Assembly (NCBI GenBank): GCA_014529385.2
Contig: CM043943.1
Coordinates: 155,591,092 to 155,655,091, forward strand
From: Adiantum capillus-veneris
Lineage: Eukaryota; Streptophyta; Polypodiopsida; Polypodiales; Pteridaceae
DNA: 64,000 nt
Direction: 5' to 3'
Part shown: positions 12,300 through 24,851 of the stretch, one piece after another
Layout: each line of letters starts with the position of its first letter
Numbering within the stretch: the stretch's first letter is position 1
Translations under genes and position numbers: made by a program
Notes under the pieces: generated by a model
The model's database searches: none
Told to the model about the DNA's origin: nothing
Seen by the model: only the letters and a program-made list of their open reading frames with translations

Positions 12300-13609
12300 A
12301 TGGATGATGAGGAGTTTCTTTCTTCTTTGTCACCACAGCAGAGACAGTGGTACGTGGAGCGTCATCGCTCTGGCGCATCATCGCGCGTTCCTACTCCATC
12401 CGCATCTCCCTCTCTTTCGGAGCATTCGGCGCGCTCCGAAGCTTCGGCGTCGACGAGACGAGCTTCACACTCGTCTAGACACCGGCGCTCTAGTGGTGGC
12501 GGTGGCGGTTGTTGTGGGGATTCCGCCACCGATGCCTCCACACTGCCTCGTGTTCGATGAGGCTCTTTACCCTCCCCTTCTTTGCCCGCCCCCACACCAG
12601 CCACAGCATCGCCATCTACGCCAGGTTTTGCACGGCTGACTGCTCCTAGAAGCTACACACCTCTACCTACTCCGCCAGGAGCCACCCCACTCGACACTCC
12701 TCGCTTCGGGGCCCAGACGCCGGTGGAGACACCTGACGTCCGTACCCCCATCAACACGCCGCTAGAGATCCCTGCCGGGACACCCAGGTTCACGCGTCGC
12801 CGGCCAGAGGGCTTGTCTTACTCCGTCGACTTCGGCGGCGGCATCATCATGGATGATGACGGCAAGAAGGTGATCTCGCGCATGCGTGGTCTTTGCTCTC
12901 AACTGTTTAGACACTACATACTAAACAAATGGAGTGAAGTACCAAGTGATTTAGAAAACAGAGTCATCAGCATACTTCATGATGAGTTTCCCGTTCCAAC
13001 ACGGGATCAGCGCTTCAATGAAGACCTGATGAAGATTCAAATGCGCGAATACTGCAAACACAAGCGTTCCAAAGTGCAAAAAGCAATCAAGAATGGGTGG
13101 AACAGGCCAGATTGGCTGGCCAAAGAAGATTGGAAGAATGCGAAGAAAGCAGCGCGCGAGAATCCCGACAAGTGGAAGCAACAAAAGGATGCAGCCACAG
13201 CGCGAGTAGAGGCAGGGAGCTCGCACCACTTGGGGAGCGGTGGATGGGCATCATTTGAGGCCAATTTTGTAAGTGTTTTCGCATTGCTCTTTATGTTCGA
13301 TAGTTTAGGGTTTATAAGTTTTTTAATTCTAACATAATGAAATCTTTGTATGTTTTGACAGTGGTCGATGACAGGACGTGATCCCACACCGTACGAGCGC
13401 GAGTACGCATGCAGGAAGGGCTTAAATGCCCTGATGGACATTCTCAGTTCTCGCGGCGGCATGGTTAGTATTAGGGTTTACTCTTTTCTATTTTTTGTAT
13501 TGTTTTATAAATGTCGTTATATGTTTATACTTACTGAAAGCTGTCTTATTGTCTTTTTTTGCAGAATCCGACAGATACGCCGCTTGGACGCGATGAGACG
13601 TCTGACTAG
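12300..13609 (+). pseudogene. CACTA second gene, Transposase_24-like, three exons, one internal stop
   Basis: This is the accessory protein gene found beside TNP2 in many plant CACTA elements, related to En/Spm TNPA-type or Ptta/En/Spm proteins. Inferred exons are 12300-13268, 13362-13463 and 13565-13609, giving 372 codons including the terminal TAG. The N-terminal half is Ser/Pro/Thr-rich and low in complexity. The C-terminal half is basic and rich in Trp and Lys (LFRHYILNKWSEVP, NRPDWLAKEDWKNAKKA, GSSHHLGSGGWASF), matching the Transposase_24 pattern in layout. A single in-frame TGA at 12558-12560, next to a CGA codon, breaks exon 1; the frame is otherwise open. An AG acceptor just before the ATG suggests a 5' untranslated intron. 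Confidence 0.82.
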
Positions 13610-13930
13610 ACGACGTCAGTTTAGCCGTAGCTAGATAGCATTAGTTTAGGGTTTCTCATAGCTTATGTATCATGAGACGGATTTTATACGTCTTTTTGAA
13701 CCATGTATATTATTACATTTGTCACCGCAGTTCCTTTTGCCAATCAATTCTTTATGCCTATGATGTTGTACAATTGTCATTATTACATTTGCCAATCAAT
13801 TCATTTTGCCTATGATGTGTACAATTGTCAATTTTGCAAACAATGCGTCTTGTGGGTGACTATTTTGGGTCTATTATCTACCCTTGCACTTTTTTAAAAA
13901 AGTGAATCAAGTACAATATGGTTGATGGGT

Positions 13931-13953
13931 GGCAGGGCATTCAATGCCCTGTC
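13931..13953. repeat. short inverted repeat near CACTA right end
   Basis: GGCAGGGCATT and AATGCCCTGTC flank a very short loop, forming a near-perfect hairpin immediately inside the right subterminal repeat block. Confidence 0.75.
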
Positions 13954-13971
13954 ACCAAAAAAAATTTCTCT

Positions 13972-14215
13972 CGGGCGTCGCTATAACCGTCGCTATTTAT
14001 GGCTCTGTAGCGTCGCTATGAGCGTCGCTATAGTCTTCTGTGTAAACGTCGCTATAACTGTCGCTATGAGCGTCGCTATGAGCGTCTCTATATAGCGACG
14101 CTTAGAGCGATGGATATAGCGATGCATATAGCGACGCTCTCGTAGCGACGCTCGTAGCGACGGTTTTAGCGACGCCGGGGGTTATAAAAACCCAGTGTAT
14201 TTCCGTCGCTAACAG
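13972..14215. repeat. right subterminal repeat block of CACTA
   Basis: About sixteen copies of GCGTCGCTA or its inverse TAGCGACGC occur in roughly 240 bp. The left half of the block carries mostly one orientation and the right half the other, so the block can fold on itself. It matches the 9-mer repeated at the left end. The probable function is binding of the accessory transposition protein. Confidence 0.9.
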
Positions 14216-14233
14216 CGTCATAAGAGCACACAA

Positions 14234-14245
14234 CCTCTTGTAGTG
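14234..14245 (-). repeat. CACTA right terminal inverted repeat
   Basis: CCTCTTGTAGTG, the exact inverse complement of 6533-6544, followed by TTA, the second copy of the target duplication. Confidence 0.96.
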
Positions 14246-14248
14246 TTA

Positions 14249-18025
<3,777 letters not shown>

Positions 18026-18634
18026 GTGAAAAAGTTACGACGCGAGGGAGACACCTATTCTTAGCCACCACAATGGAGGCGAGGAAGGTCCATGATCGAC
18101 GTCCAAAGGTTGGAGCCGGTAGCGGGTCATTTGCGAGTTGTTTGGGGACTTTAGAGGTTGACGAAGTGGCACGAGACCATGTAGTTGTCACGGTAACTGT
18201 CATTGCGGTGAACTAGGGTGCAATGAGTGCCATGTCACTCCACTTCAAATGCCATCACCTCTAAGCTAGCGTGCACTAGGTGAACATGGCAGGCGTCGCC
18301 CATGAAAGCCACTAGATAAAATAGCTTACTGGAACAAATATCTTCTGGCCCCACTCCTAGCCAACACTGAATGACGTCAAAGGAGAGGAAGGAAATAACT
18401 ATCCATGGGGTGGAAAGCGGGGGAAGATGGTCTTTGTAATGGAATTTTCCTATTCAATTTGAGAGTAGCGGAATTTAATGAGAGTACTTTCAAGAAATGA
18501 TTTTGTGAGCATAGCGGGTAGACATAATTGAAGATAGCAACATAATTATAGCAATTAGTTAACTTGGCATGGACAATACTTTTGCGAGAGAGAGAATTTA
18601 GAGAACATGACAACAGTTGAGGACCGGATTTATG

Positions 18635-19110
18635 TGGAGCCGGTCCCCCCTCCAATAGGTATTTGTATTATGATTTCTCCCATAAAGAGAGACTTGTTAC
18701 AATACATTCTTTGTGTTCCTTGTGACCTAGGTGAAGCAATGAAGATGGAAAGCTTCATGCATCACCATCATAGCATAACCTAAACTTGAAGAAAGCTTTA
18801 ACTATACCAAGCCTCAGTCCCAAGACCTCAAACACCTTCGAAGGTGGAGAGAGCTAGCAGGGAATGAGGGTAGGGAAGAGGAAGAAGAAACATTTCATAC
18901 GAGAAAGAGCTAGTTCCTCACTTATCATAACTCTTGTGCTAGCATACATAATAGCATAGTAATGAAGAAGAAATAGATGGCAAGCTCAAGCATTGAAGCA
19001 TGGCTCTTGGATGGATTTGCACTCCATAGCCAAGAGTGTTGGTGTAGGCTCTCAACCTCTACTTGCTTGGAGAAAGAGAGGGAGTTCTTGCCCTTTGCAT
19101 AGTACACAAT
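18635..19110 (+). repeat. dispersed repeat family D, copy 1
   Basis: This block and 57290-57680 share a series of collinear segments in the same orientation: GGTCCCCCCT, TTGTATTA, AAAGAGAG, AACACCTT and GGATTTGCA followed by TAGCCAAG. The two copies are diverged, with indels. There is no coding content. The family could be an LTR or a non-autonomous element, but the ends are not defined. Confidence 0.6.
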
Positions 19111-19164
19111 GAGAGTGTTTGTGAGTGTGTGTGGGTGAGTATACCCCCTAAGCACACCCCTAGC

Positions 19165-19450
19165 TTGCTTGGGTCGACCCCCCCTTGTAGCTCATGCTTG
19201 AAGCTCATTGGACCCCTCCAGGCCTAGCCAATCACAAGTAGGAGCCATTACAAGCAACATGGGTAGCCTTGGGACAAGTGTCCCCCTTTCCCCTTTGAGA
19301 GAGAGGACTTGATAAATGCAAAAACAATTAGATAATTCAAGTAATTTATCATTGGACCCCTTTGAAGCCTAGCCAATAGGCTTCAAGCAACACATGAAGG
19401 TAACATGGGTAGGGACCTGACATGTGCCCTTGTTGCCTCTTCAAGTTGGG
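19165..19450. repeat. diverged direct duplication of about 100 bp
   Basis: ATTGGACCCCT, GCCTAGCCAAT, CAAGCAACA and AACATGGGTAG occur in the same order near 19207-19270 and again near 19352-19415. The copies are imperfect. No gene is seen. Confidence 0.55.
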
Positions 19451-19611
19451 GCTTCCCTTGTGAGTGTGAGTGTGTGTTCTCTCTCTAATCCCTAGGAAAA
19501 GGGCTCGCCCCCCCTCTTGTAGGGATGCTTTTGACTTTAGGAGCTCAAGCACCTTAGTCATCAAGCATGACAAAGCACTTGGACTAGGGGGTATTCCCAC
19601 AAGCATCTCAG

Positions 19612-19790
19612 GCAAGCATGTCAAGGCACCTCAAGCACCTTAATCAAGCGGCAAGTCAAGCACCTCAAGCATGGAGTAAGTCAAGCACCTCAAGCACCTT
19701 AATCAAGCACCTCAAGCAGGACAAACACCTCAAGCACGACAAGCACCTCAAGCAGGTGAAGCACCTCGAGCTTGGGCCGGGTTCCCACCT
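19612..19790. repeat. CAAGCACCT minisatellite
   Basis: About a dozen imperfect copies of a core CAAGCACCT, spaced 9 to 24 bp apart, with higher-order duplication (for example the block with CACCTTAATCAAGC occurs twice). Any protein reading is low-complexity and I do not call one. Confidence 0.85.
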
Positions 19791-20053
19791 CAAGCTCAAC
19801 CCTAGCTTACCTAAGGTCAAAGGACTTTTACACACATTATTGGAGGTCTTCAATGAAGCTAACCCTAAGGTCTTATGCTCCATTGGTTAGCCTTGCTCTT
19901 GATAGACCATCTCCCATTTGGGCCCCTTTACTATTGGCCCCGTGTTGAGATAGATCTATAAGCACATATCTATATCTTAACACTTGTTCCCGTTTATTCT
20001 CCCACATTAAGTGATCAATTTAATATGAGAAAATCATTTGGGTTGGTTAGATA

Positions 20054-20930
20054 TTAGATTTTATGACAGTCTTCCAAGTTATTGACAAAACCCTTTAGAG
20101 AAGGTGTGCTCATCAATCTACCCACCTCCCATGGCCACTCCTTTTCTGCTACCTTCAGCAGCCTCCAGTCCAGATGGTACATGAAGAGGTAGGCACCTCG
20201 GATGCTATCGTCTAGGCGGTACTTGGGGCTTGCTGACCCCCCTGTCTTCCAAGTGCACTCATGCTTATTAAAGGATATGGTCCTTCCAATATTATGGTAG
20301 CAACTGCAGGAGAGCACCTTGCCATATGCACACTCAACTGCCTCCATAGCGGCACATACAATTTAGGCAATTGAGGAGAATGACCACGTTCAACAGGCCA
20401 CATCGAGCTGGCGCTTTCACTAGGAGATGGGTGCTTGAAGCTGTGATTGGCAATTTGCCACCACCCGTTCCGCTTCAAGTTGTAGCACTCTCCTCCAAAC
20501 ACCTCCTCGTGTGGGTTGCTTAATCCACCTATTACATACAACTCTCCTTCCAACACGCCAAAAACAAGCGCATATCGAGGCCGCCTCACGCTCTTACGTC
20601 TATGCCATTGGCCATGAGGAGGGAATAGACAAAGACAATCACTGTAGAGTAGTATCCCTTCTCCCCACCATCAATCCCACCCCCTGCTATCACCAGGTGG
20701 CCTTGCAACATGCTAGTCGCCATGCCCAGAATCCGATTGTGACCGATAGCTGGCACTCGTGGCACCGAATGCCACCTCCCACCATTGCTAAAATCAAACG
20801 CTTTCTAGCATATGGTGTTGGTGTCTCCGTTCCAGACCTCCGTGCACAACCAACATTCTTATTGGCGTTCATGATCCTGAGCCTCGGGGAATTCACTCTA
20901 TATACAAAATGGGACGCCACCTACGAGCGA
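20054..20930 (-). pseudogene. F-box/kelch-repeat-like protein relic
   Basis: Reading the minus strand from about 20930 to 20054, kelch-like segments appear in order but in different frames: FDFSNGGRWHSVP, MATSMLQGHLVIAGGGIDGG, then RPRYALVFGVLEGELYVIGG and ECYNLKRNGWWQIA. The glycine pair after a hydrophobic strand, followed by Trp spaced as in kelch blades, supports the call. A TAG lies just before the first segment (near 20806), a TGA ends the second and the frame changes near 20590. No F-box is visible upstream. Kelch F-box proteins are substrate adaptors for SCF ubiquitin ligases; this copy is not functional. Confidence 0.55.
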
Positions 20931-21041
20931 ACAACTTTGATAAAACCCCTATATATGACTCATATTAGGGAATATGACCCCTCTTTCTACGCTTATATGA
21001 CAATCAATGAAGAAAACTATCAACCCCTATCTTACATATAG

Positions 21042-21385
21042 AATTTAGGTCTCACACGATCTAAATGAGTAAAACTAGTCAAAGAGTGTGTAGCATAGTG
21101 ACTGGCAACATACTAAGGAACCACTTCCGTTGATAACTAGATGTACCCTCAAGTGTCTTAATTTGACTTTCAAACTATGTGCCAGATTAGCCCGCACTCT
21201 GGCTACTCGTCCAATTCTGACCCATCCAAAGCTGGTGTAAATCAACCCTTGACCTGCTCCAAATCACCCCTTATCTACGGCCAGCTTGATGCAACTTTGA
21301 TATGTGACCTGATAAAAAAACTTCCCTTAAATTCATCCGAGTTCTAGTGCACATCGCTGACCAATCGTTACAACCCGGGTGAGGT

Positions 21386-21386
<1 letters not shown>
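21042..21386. other. non-coding interval
   Basis: No supported gene, RNA or repeat is visible. Confidence 0.45.
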
Positions 21387-21422
<36 letters not shown>

Positions 21423-21535
21423 TATGATACTTGAGAGATAAATTATTGGGGGCATGCCCCTTGTAAAACCCCCCCCTCCCCTACACTTACGTGGTGCGGT
21501 AAGTTTTCCATGGTGAATCCCCTAGGTCCTGAGCT
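21387..21535 (+). repeat. uninterrupted copy of the C-tract repeat (CACTA empty-site paralogue)
   Basis: A 32-base C run is followed by AAATATGAT, GAGATAAATTATTGGGGGC, a second C run, CACTTACGTGGTGCGG and TAAGTTTTCCATGGTGAATC. These blocks match 6405-6532 joined to 14249-14290. At the junction this copy has a single TTA, flanked as expected of an unoccupied target. Confidence 0.88.
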
Positions 21536-21639
21536 TGGGGATGGCAACACAGGAAAGAACGAGGTCCCACTGCCCCCTCACTAGGCGCAATCTTTGAAGC
21601 TGCAGAGGTGGTAGACAGGGAAAGATGCATGTCTACGTG

Positions 21640-22230
21640 AGATCATCGACGTCACCCTAGCACCGAAAGCAGCATGTGGTGCTGAGCATCAGTATCATCA
21701 TCACTCTCCTTTGCTAGCTTTTCAGCCCAAATGATTTTCTCCAGCAACATGAAGCGCTCGTTAACGCTACAACTAGCTCTTCGCTTTTTGCGTGCACGGG
21801 CCATGACTACTCTTTGCTCTTTGCATGTGGGGGCCATGACTCCTCTTTGCATCTTTACCATGATTACTCAGTGAGCCAAAGGTTGATCTGCTAAGGATTA
21901 TAACGTTGGGCATTTACAAGTTCTAGTTAGTGATAACTTGCTGCAATGCCGAGTAGGCAGTTGAATGCAAGGTAGTATGGGTTCATAATTGCTAAATATG
22001 ATACCGCCTTCGCCAGTTTTGGCTATGTTTCGAAGGTGAATGATATCGAGCGAAACGCCACCCGTACTAATGCCCATGAGTGTCACATAGTAGTAGTTTG
22101 CAAGATCCGCATTTGGGTTACTGATGATTGATGAACGGAGTGAGTATGGTGCCTTCCACTATGGGGACGTCGAACTCAAAACGTGGGTTAGTCAGCAAGG
22201 AGGCAATATTGCTGACCGAAGCAGTTTACA
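21640..22230. other. weak coding signal only
   Basis: On the minus strand a 69-codon frame (21861-21652) has a basic start (MARARKKRRA) and contains an imperfect internal duplication. I do not recognise it, and no neighbouring exon supports it. The rest of the interval shows nothing. Confidence 0.3.

Positions 22231-22234
<4 letters not shown>

Positions 22235-22287
<53 letters not shown>
22235..22287. repeat. (GA)n microsatellite
   Basis: Pure GA run of about 53 bp. Confidence 0.97.
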
Positions 22288-22289
<2 letters not shown>

Positions 22290-23304
22290 CTAATACTGAT
22301 AAGAGGACATAGAACATAAAGTTAGATATGCTTCTCTTTAAGCTTAATCAATATCCTACATCTTCTGTATTTGTCTTAATGTGTGTTTTGTGTATGGCAG
22401 AGAGGACATATATTCACAACACTGAACGTTACGATTGCACAAGCGCAACTCCAACTTGACAACATTGCAAGGTCTGTTATTTGCATCCAATTTCCCATGC
22501 TTATGCGTTTGCTTGGCGCAACACATAAATGCTATGGGGCAGAGCATGTCTTCCGTTTCTTATAATTTTTGGAGGGACCACAGTGCCAACTCTCCACCAT
22601 TCTTTTGTTTGGCACCTCTGCATGACGTGCACTGTATACTTTGCAGTTTCAGTGTGCGACGTTTCATTGCAAGACTATATGTTTAACTATTCACATTGCT
22701 TTTTTGTAGCTTGAATCAAATATCAGCCTGTAGATTGGACAATCAAAAAGCACCAGTACAACATTGCAGGTTAGTAAAACACTTCATTTCTTGTTCCACT
22801 TTGTTGATCCTTTATCCATTTGCTTTGTTTAGAATTTTGGACATTACTTTCTTTAGTTCGGTTTACTTGGATGTTGTTTTCAGAACTATACACTCGATGT
22901 CGATCAACATCTGCACATTTTAATTACACACGCGACTCTTTGCATATGGCTGCAAGCCAATGCATGTGGTGTATTTCAATAGTGAATACATGTGGTGTAT
23001 TGCAATAGTGAATGCACCTTGTGCATCTTTACTTTAGCTCTAAATAAATGATCCCATAATGTACATGTCCTCATTTTCCCCATGCTAGGTCTCAATATAT
23101 AGTTCTCAAGGCCTACAAGATTGCAATCCAAGCGTCAAGAAGCAAGGGAACGAACTGCAACCAGATTGAAATTAGCTCACCATCCATATGCTAGGTCATG
23201 GTTTGAAATTACGGCACTATATAAAGATTGGACCATGCAATGTGACATTCTTGCTCACAATCTAGAAATATGTCCCTCTTGCGCGGCGGCAAATCTCACA
23301 TAAA
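22288..23304. other. non-coding interval
   Basis: Several short open frames of 60-83 codons lie here, but none has a domain or consistent splice signals. It could be an untranslated or spliced transcript; the sequence alone does not show one. Confidence 0.4.
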
Positions 23305-23525
23305 GCTTCTATTAAAAACTCAACTAGCTCTCTCAAAAATCATCCCTATAATCTATCTTAATTGCTACACTTAATTTTGTGTCTTCCCATAAACATAATA
23401 ACATATATTTTTTGAAATGTATATGCTTCTTTAAAACTCAACTAACTCTCTCAAAAATCATCCATGCAATCTCTATTAATTGATGCACTTAGCTTTGTGT
23501 CCTGTCATAAACATAATAACATCTT
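23305..23525. repeat. about 120-bp tandem duplication
   Basis: GCTTCT, AACTCAACTA, CTCTCTCAAAAATCATCC, TTTGTGTC and CATAAACATAATAACAT occur in order from 23305 and again from 23425. The copies differ at scattered positions. Confidence 0.85.
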
Positions 23526-23871
23526 AGTGACATTCTTGTTTCCTTTAGTGCTAAATGCTCGATGTCAATTCACATAGGAGTTGCTATATTCTATATATGT
23601 TATATAGCAATGCCCACCAAGCAAGACTAGTTCTTCTTCATTCAAGCAGGTTGCTGTCTTTCTTGCTGATGTGGCCAATAGAAGGGCATTGTCGAATTCC
23701 AAACCCCCCAAACCCCACCGCGTGCCCACCCGCACATGTGCTGGGGAGAATTCCACAATGGTCTGCACTTAGGTATTCAATTCAATAAACTGGAAAGAAA
23801 GAAAAAAAGTTAGTTCAACTGTGAATAGAGCACCCACATCGTTAGAAGCCGCCCATGTGAGGCAATTTTGT

Positions 23872-23970
23872 AAACCCTAAAGGAAATGGGATCCTGGTAA
23901 CCTGATTGTTGGTCCAGCTATGGCCGTGACATTCTATTCGATACTCTTAACCCTAGCCTGCTAACCCTAG
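23872..23970 (+). promoter_or_regulatory. telo-box motifs upstream of the S40 gene
   Basis: AAACCCTAA is present at 23872-23880, and TAACCCTAG occurs twice near 23947-23970, within 190 bp of the S40 start codon. AAACCCTAA telo-boxes are known plant promoter motifs, common in genes active in dividing cells. No clear TATA box is visible. Function here is inferred from position. Confidence 0.4.
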
Positions 23971-24053
23971 AAGATTCTTGTAACAGCCCCCCCCCCCCTC
24001 CCCTCAAACACTCTCTTACATCTCCTTTTGCGCTCGTCTTTGTTAGAGCTTCC

Positions 24054-24851
24054 ATGGATATCTCCTCCAGCGTCAATGTTCCTGCGCGAAGCAGTGCCAG
24101 GCCGATCCAGCCATTGTCTTCTAGCTTGATGGACAAGTTCTTGGGCATGAGCCTATCGCCCGCCTCCGTTCAGTCTCTTTCTTCTGACACGTCAGATGCC
24201 AACGATCTCGATGAACTGGATGAGCAGGAGATTTGGGGTATGGAGATCAGTGGGAAGCCCTATGGAGATGGTAGCAAAGGGCAACAACAAGCCCCTCTAC
24301 CCCCGCGAATGGTATCATCGAGCAGGCGGTTGTCTGCAACTCCAGAGAGTCGCAGCCCTCTCAAGGATGGAAGCACTTCTTGGATTGCATCTACGGTCAA
24401 TAGCCTCAGCAGCATTTCAGGTACGCTTCCTGGCTCCTCTCCTCTTGGTAGTGGAGGCCGCAGTCCGGCAAGGATCCTGTCAAGTGAGGCCACTGCTAGG
24501 AGGGTACCTGCTGCCTCTCGGATGATTCCCCGGATGTCTCAACAGCATGGAGAGGCATTGTCATCGAGCGTGCGCGCACCTGCAATGCCCCAATCTGCAC
24601 CTCTTAATATTCCACATTGGTCTAAGCTTGAACGCAGACATGCTACTCGCCCTCGGGTACACCTTGATGATGATGATGCTGAAGATGGGGATGAAGGAAG
24701 GCTTCCTCCACATGAGTTACTTGCTCGTGAGTATGCCAGAAGCGAAAAGACATCCTTCTCAGTTCTGGAAGGTGCTGGTCGCACGCTGAAGGGTCGCGAT
24801 CTCAGTCGAGTTCGAAATGCAGTTCTCACCTATACAGGCTTTGTGGAGTAG
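24054..24851 (+). CDS. S40-family senescence regulator (DUF584)
   Basis: This is an intact intronless frame of 265 residues. S40-family proteins are small nuclear plant proteins linked to leaf senescence and stress; their biochemical role is not settled. The family layout is clear: an acidic N-terminal motif DEQEIWG (residues 56-62), a Ser/Pro-rich linker, SAPLNIPHWSKL (181-192), an acidic stretch (205-214), then the conserved C-terminal block PPHELLAREYAR (218-229), FSVLEGAGRTLKGRDLSRVR (235-254) and TGF. Lack of introns and a C-terminus at this motif are typical of the family, although the length is at the upper end. The start is the first ATG, in the context TCCATGG. Base composition is clearly more GC-rich than its flanks. 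It is the only clearly intact host gene in the window. Confidence 0.93.
   Translation: MDISSSVNVPARSSARPIQPLSSSLMDKFLGMSLSPASVQSLSSDTSDANDLDELDEQEIWGMEISGKPYGDGSKGQQQAPLPPRMVSSSRRLSATPESRSPLKDGSTSWIASTVNSLSSISGTLPGSSPLGSGGRSPARILSSEATARRVPAASRMIPRMSQQHGEALSSSVRAPAMPQSAPLNIPHWSKLERRHATRPRVHLDDDDAEDGDEGRLPPHELLAREYARSEKTSFSVLEGAGRTLKGRDLSRVRNAVLTYTGFVE

Larger units (their letters stand above)
6533..14245 (+). mobile_element. complete CACTA (En/Spm) DNA transposon, about 7.7 kb
   Basis: The element begins CACTACAAGAGG (6533-6544) and ends with the exact inverse complement (14234-14245). It is flanked by TTA on both sides (6530-6532 and 14246-14248), the 3-bp target duplication expected of CACTA elements. 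Subterminal regions at both ends are packed with AGCGACGCT-type 9-mers in both orientations. Inside are a five-exon TNP2-type transposase gene (8635-12027) and a three-exon Transposase_24 gene (12300-13609) in the same orientation, the usual two-gene plan. Both genes carry premature stops, so this copy cannot supply its own transposase, though its ends look intact and could be mobilised in trans. Confidence 0.96.

Noticed and set aside
19618-19890. 90-codon Lys/His-rich frame
   Set aside because: It is a translation of the CAAGCACCT minisatellite.
19944-19985. TGTTGAGATAGAT ... ATCTATATCTTAACA as transposon ends
   Set aside because: The arms are imperfect, the span is only about 40 bp and there is no flank duplication.
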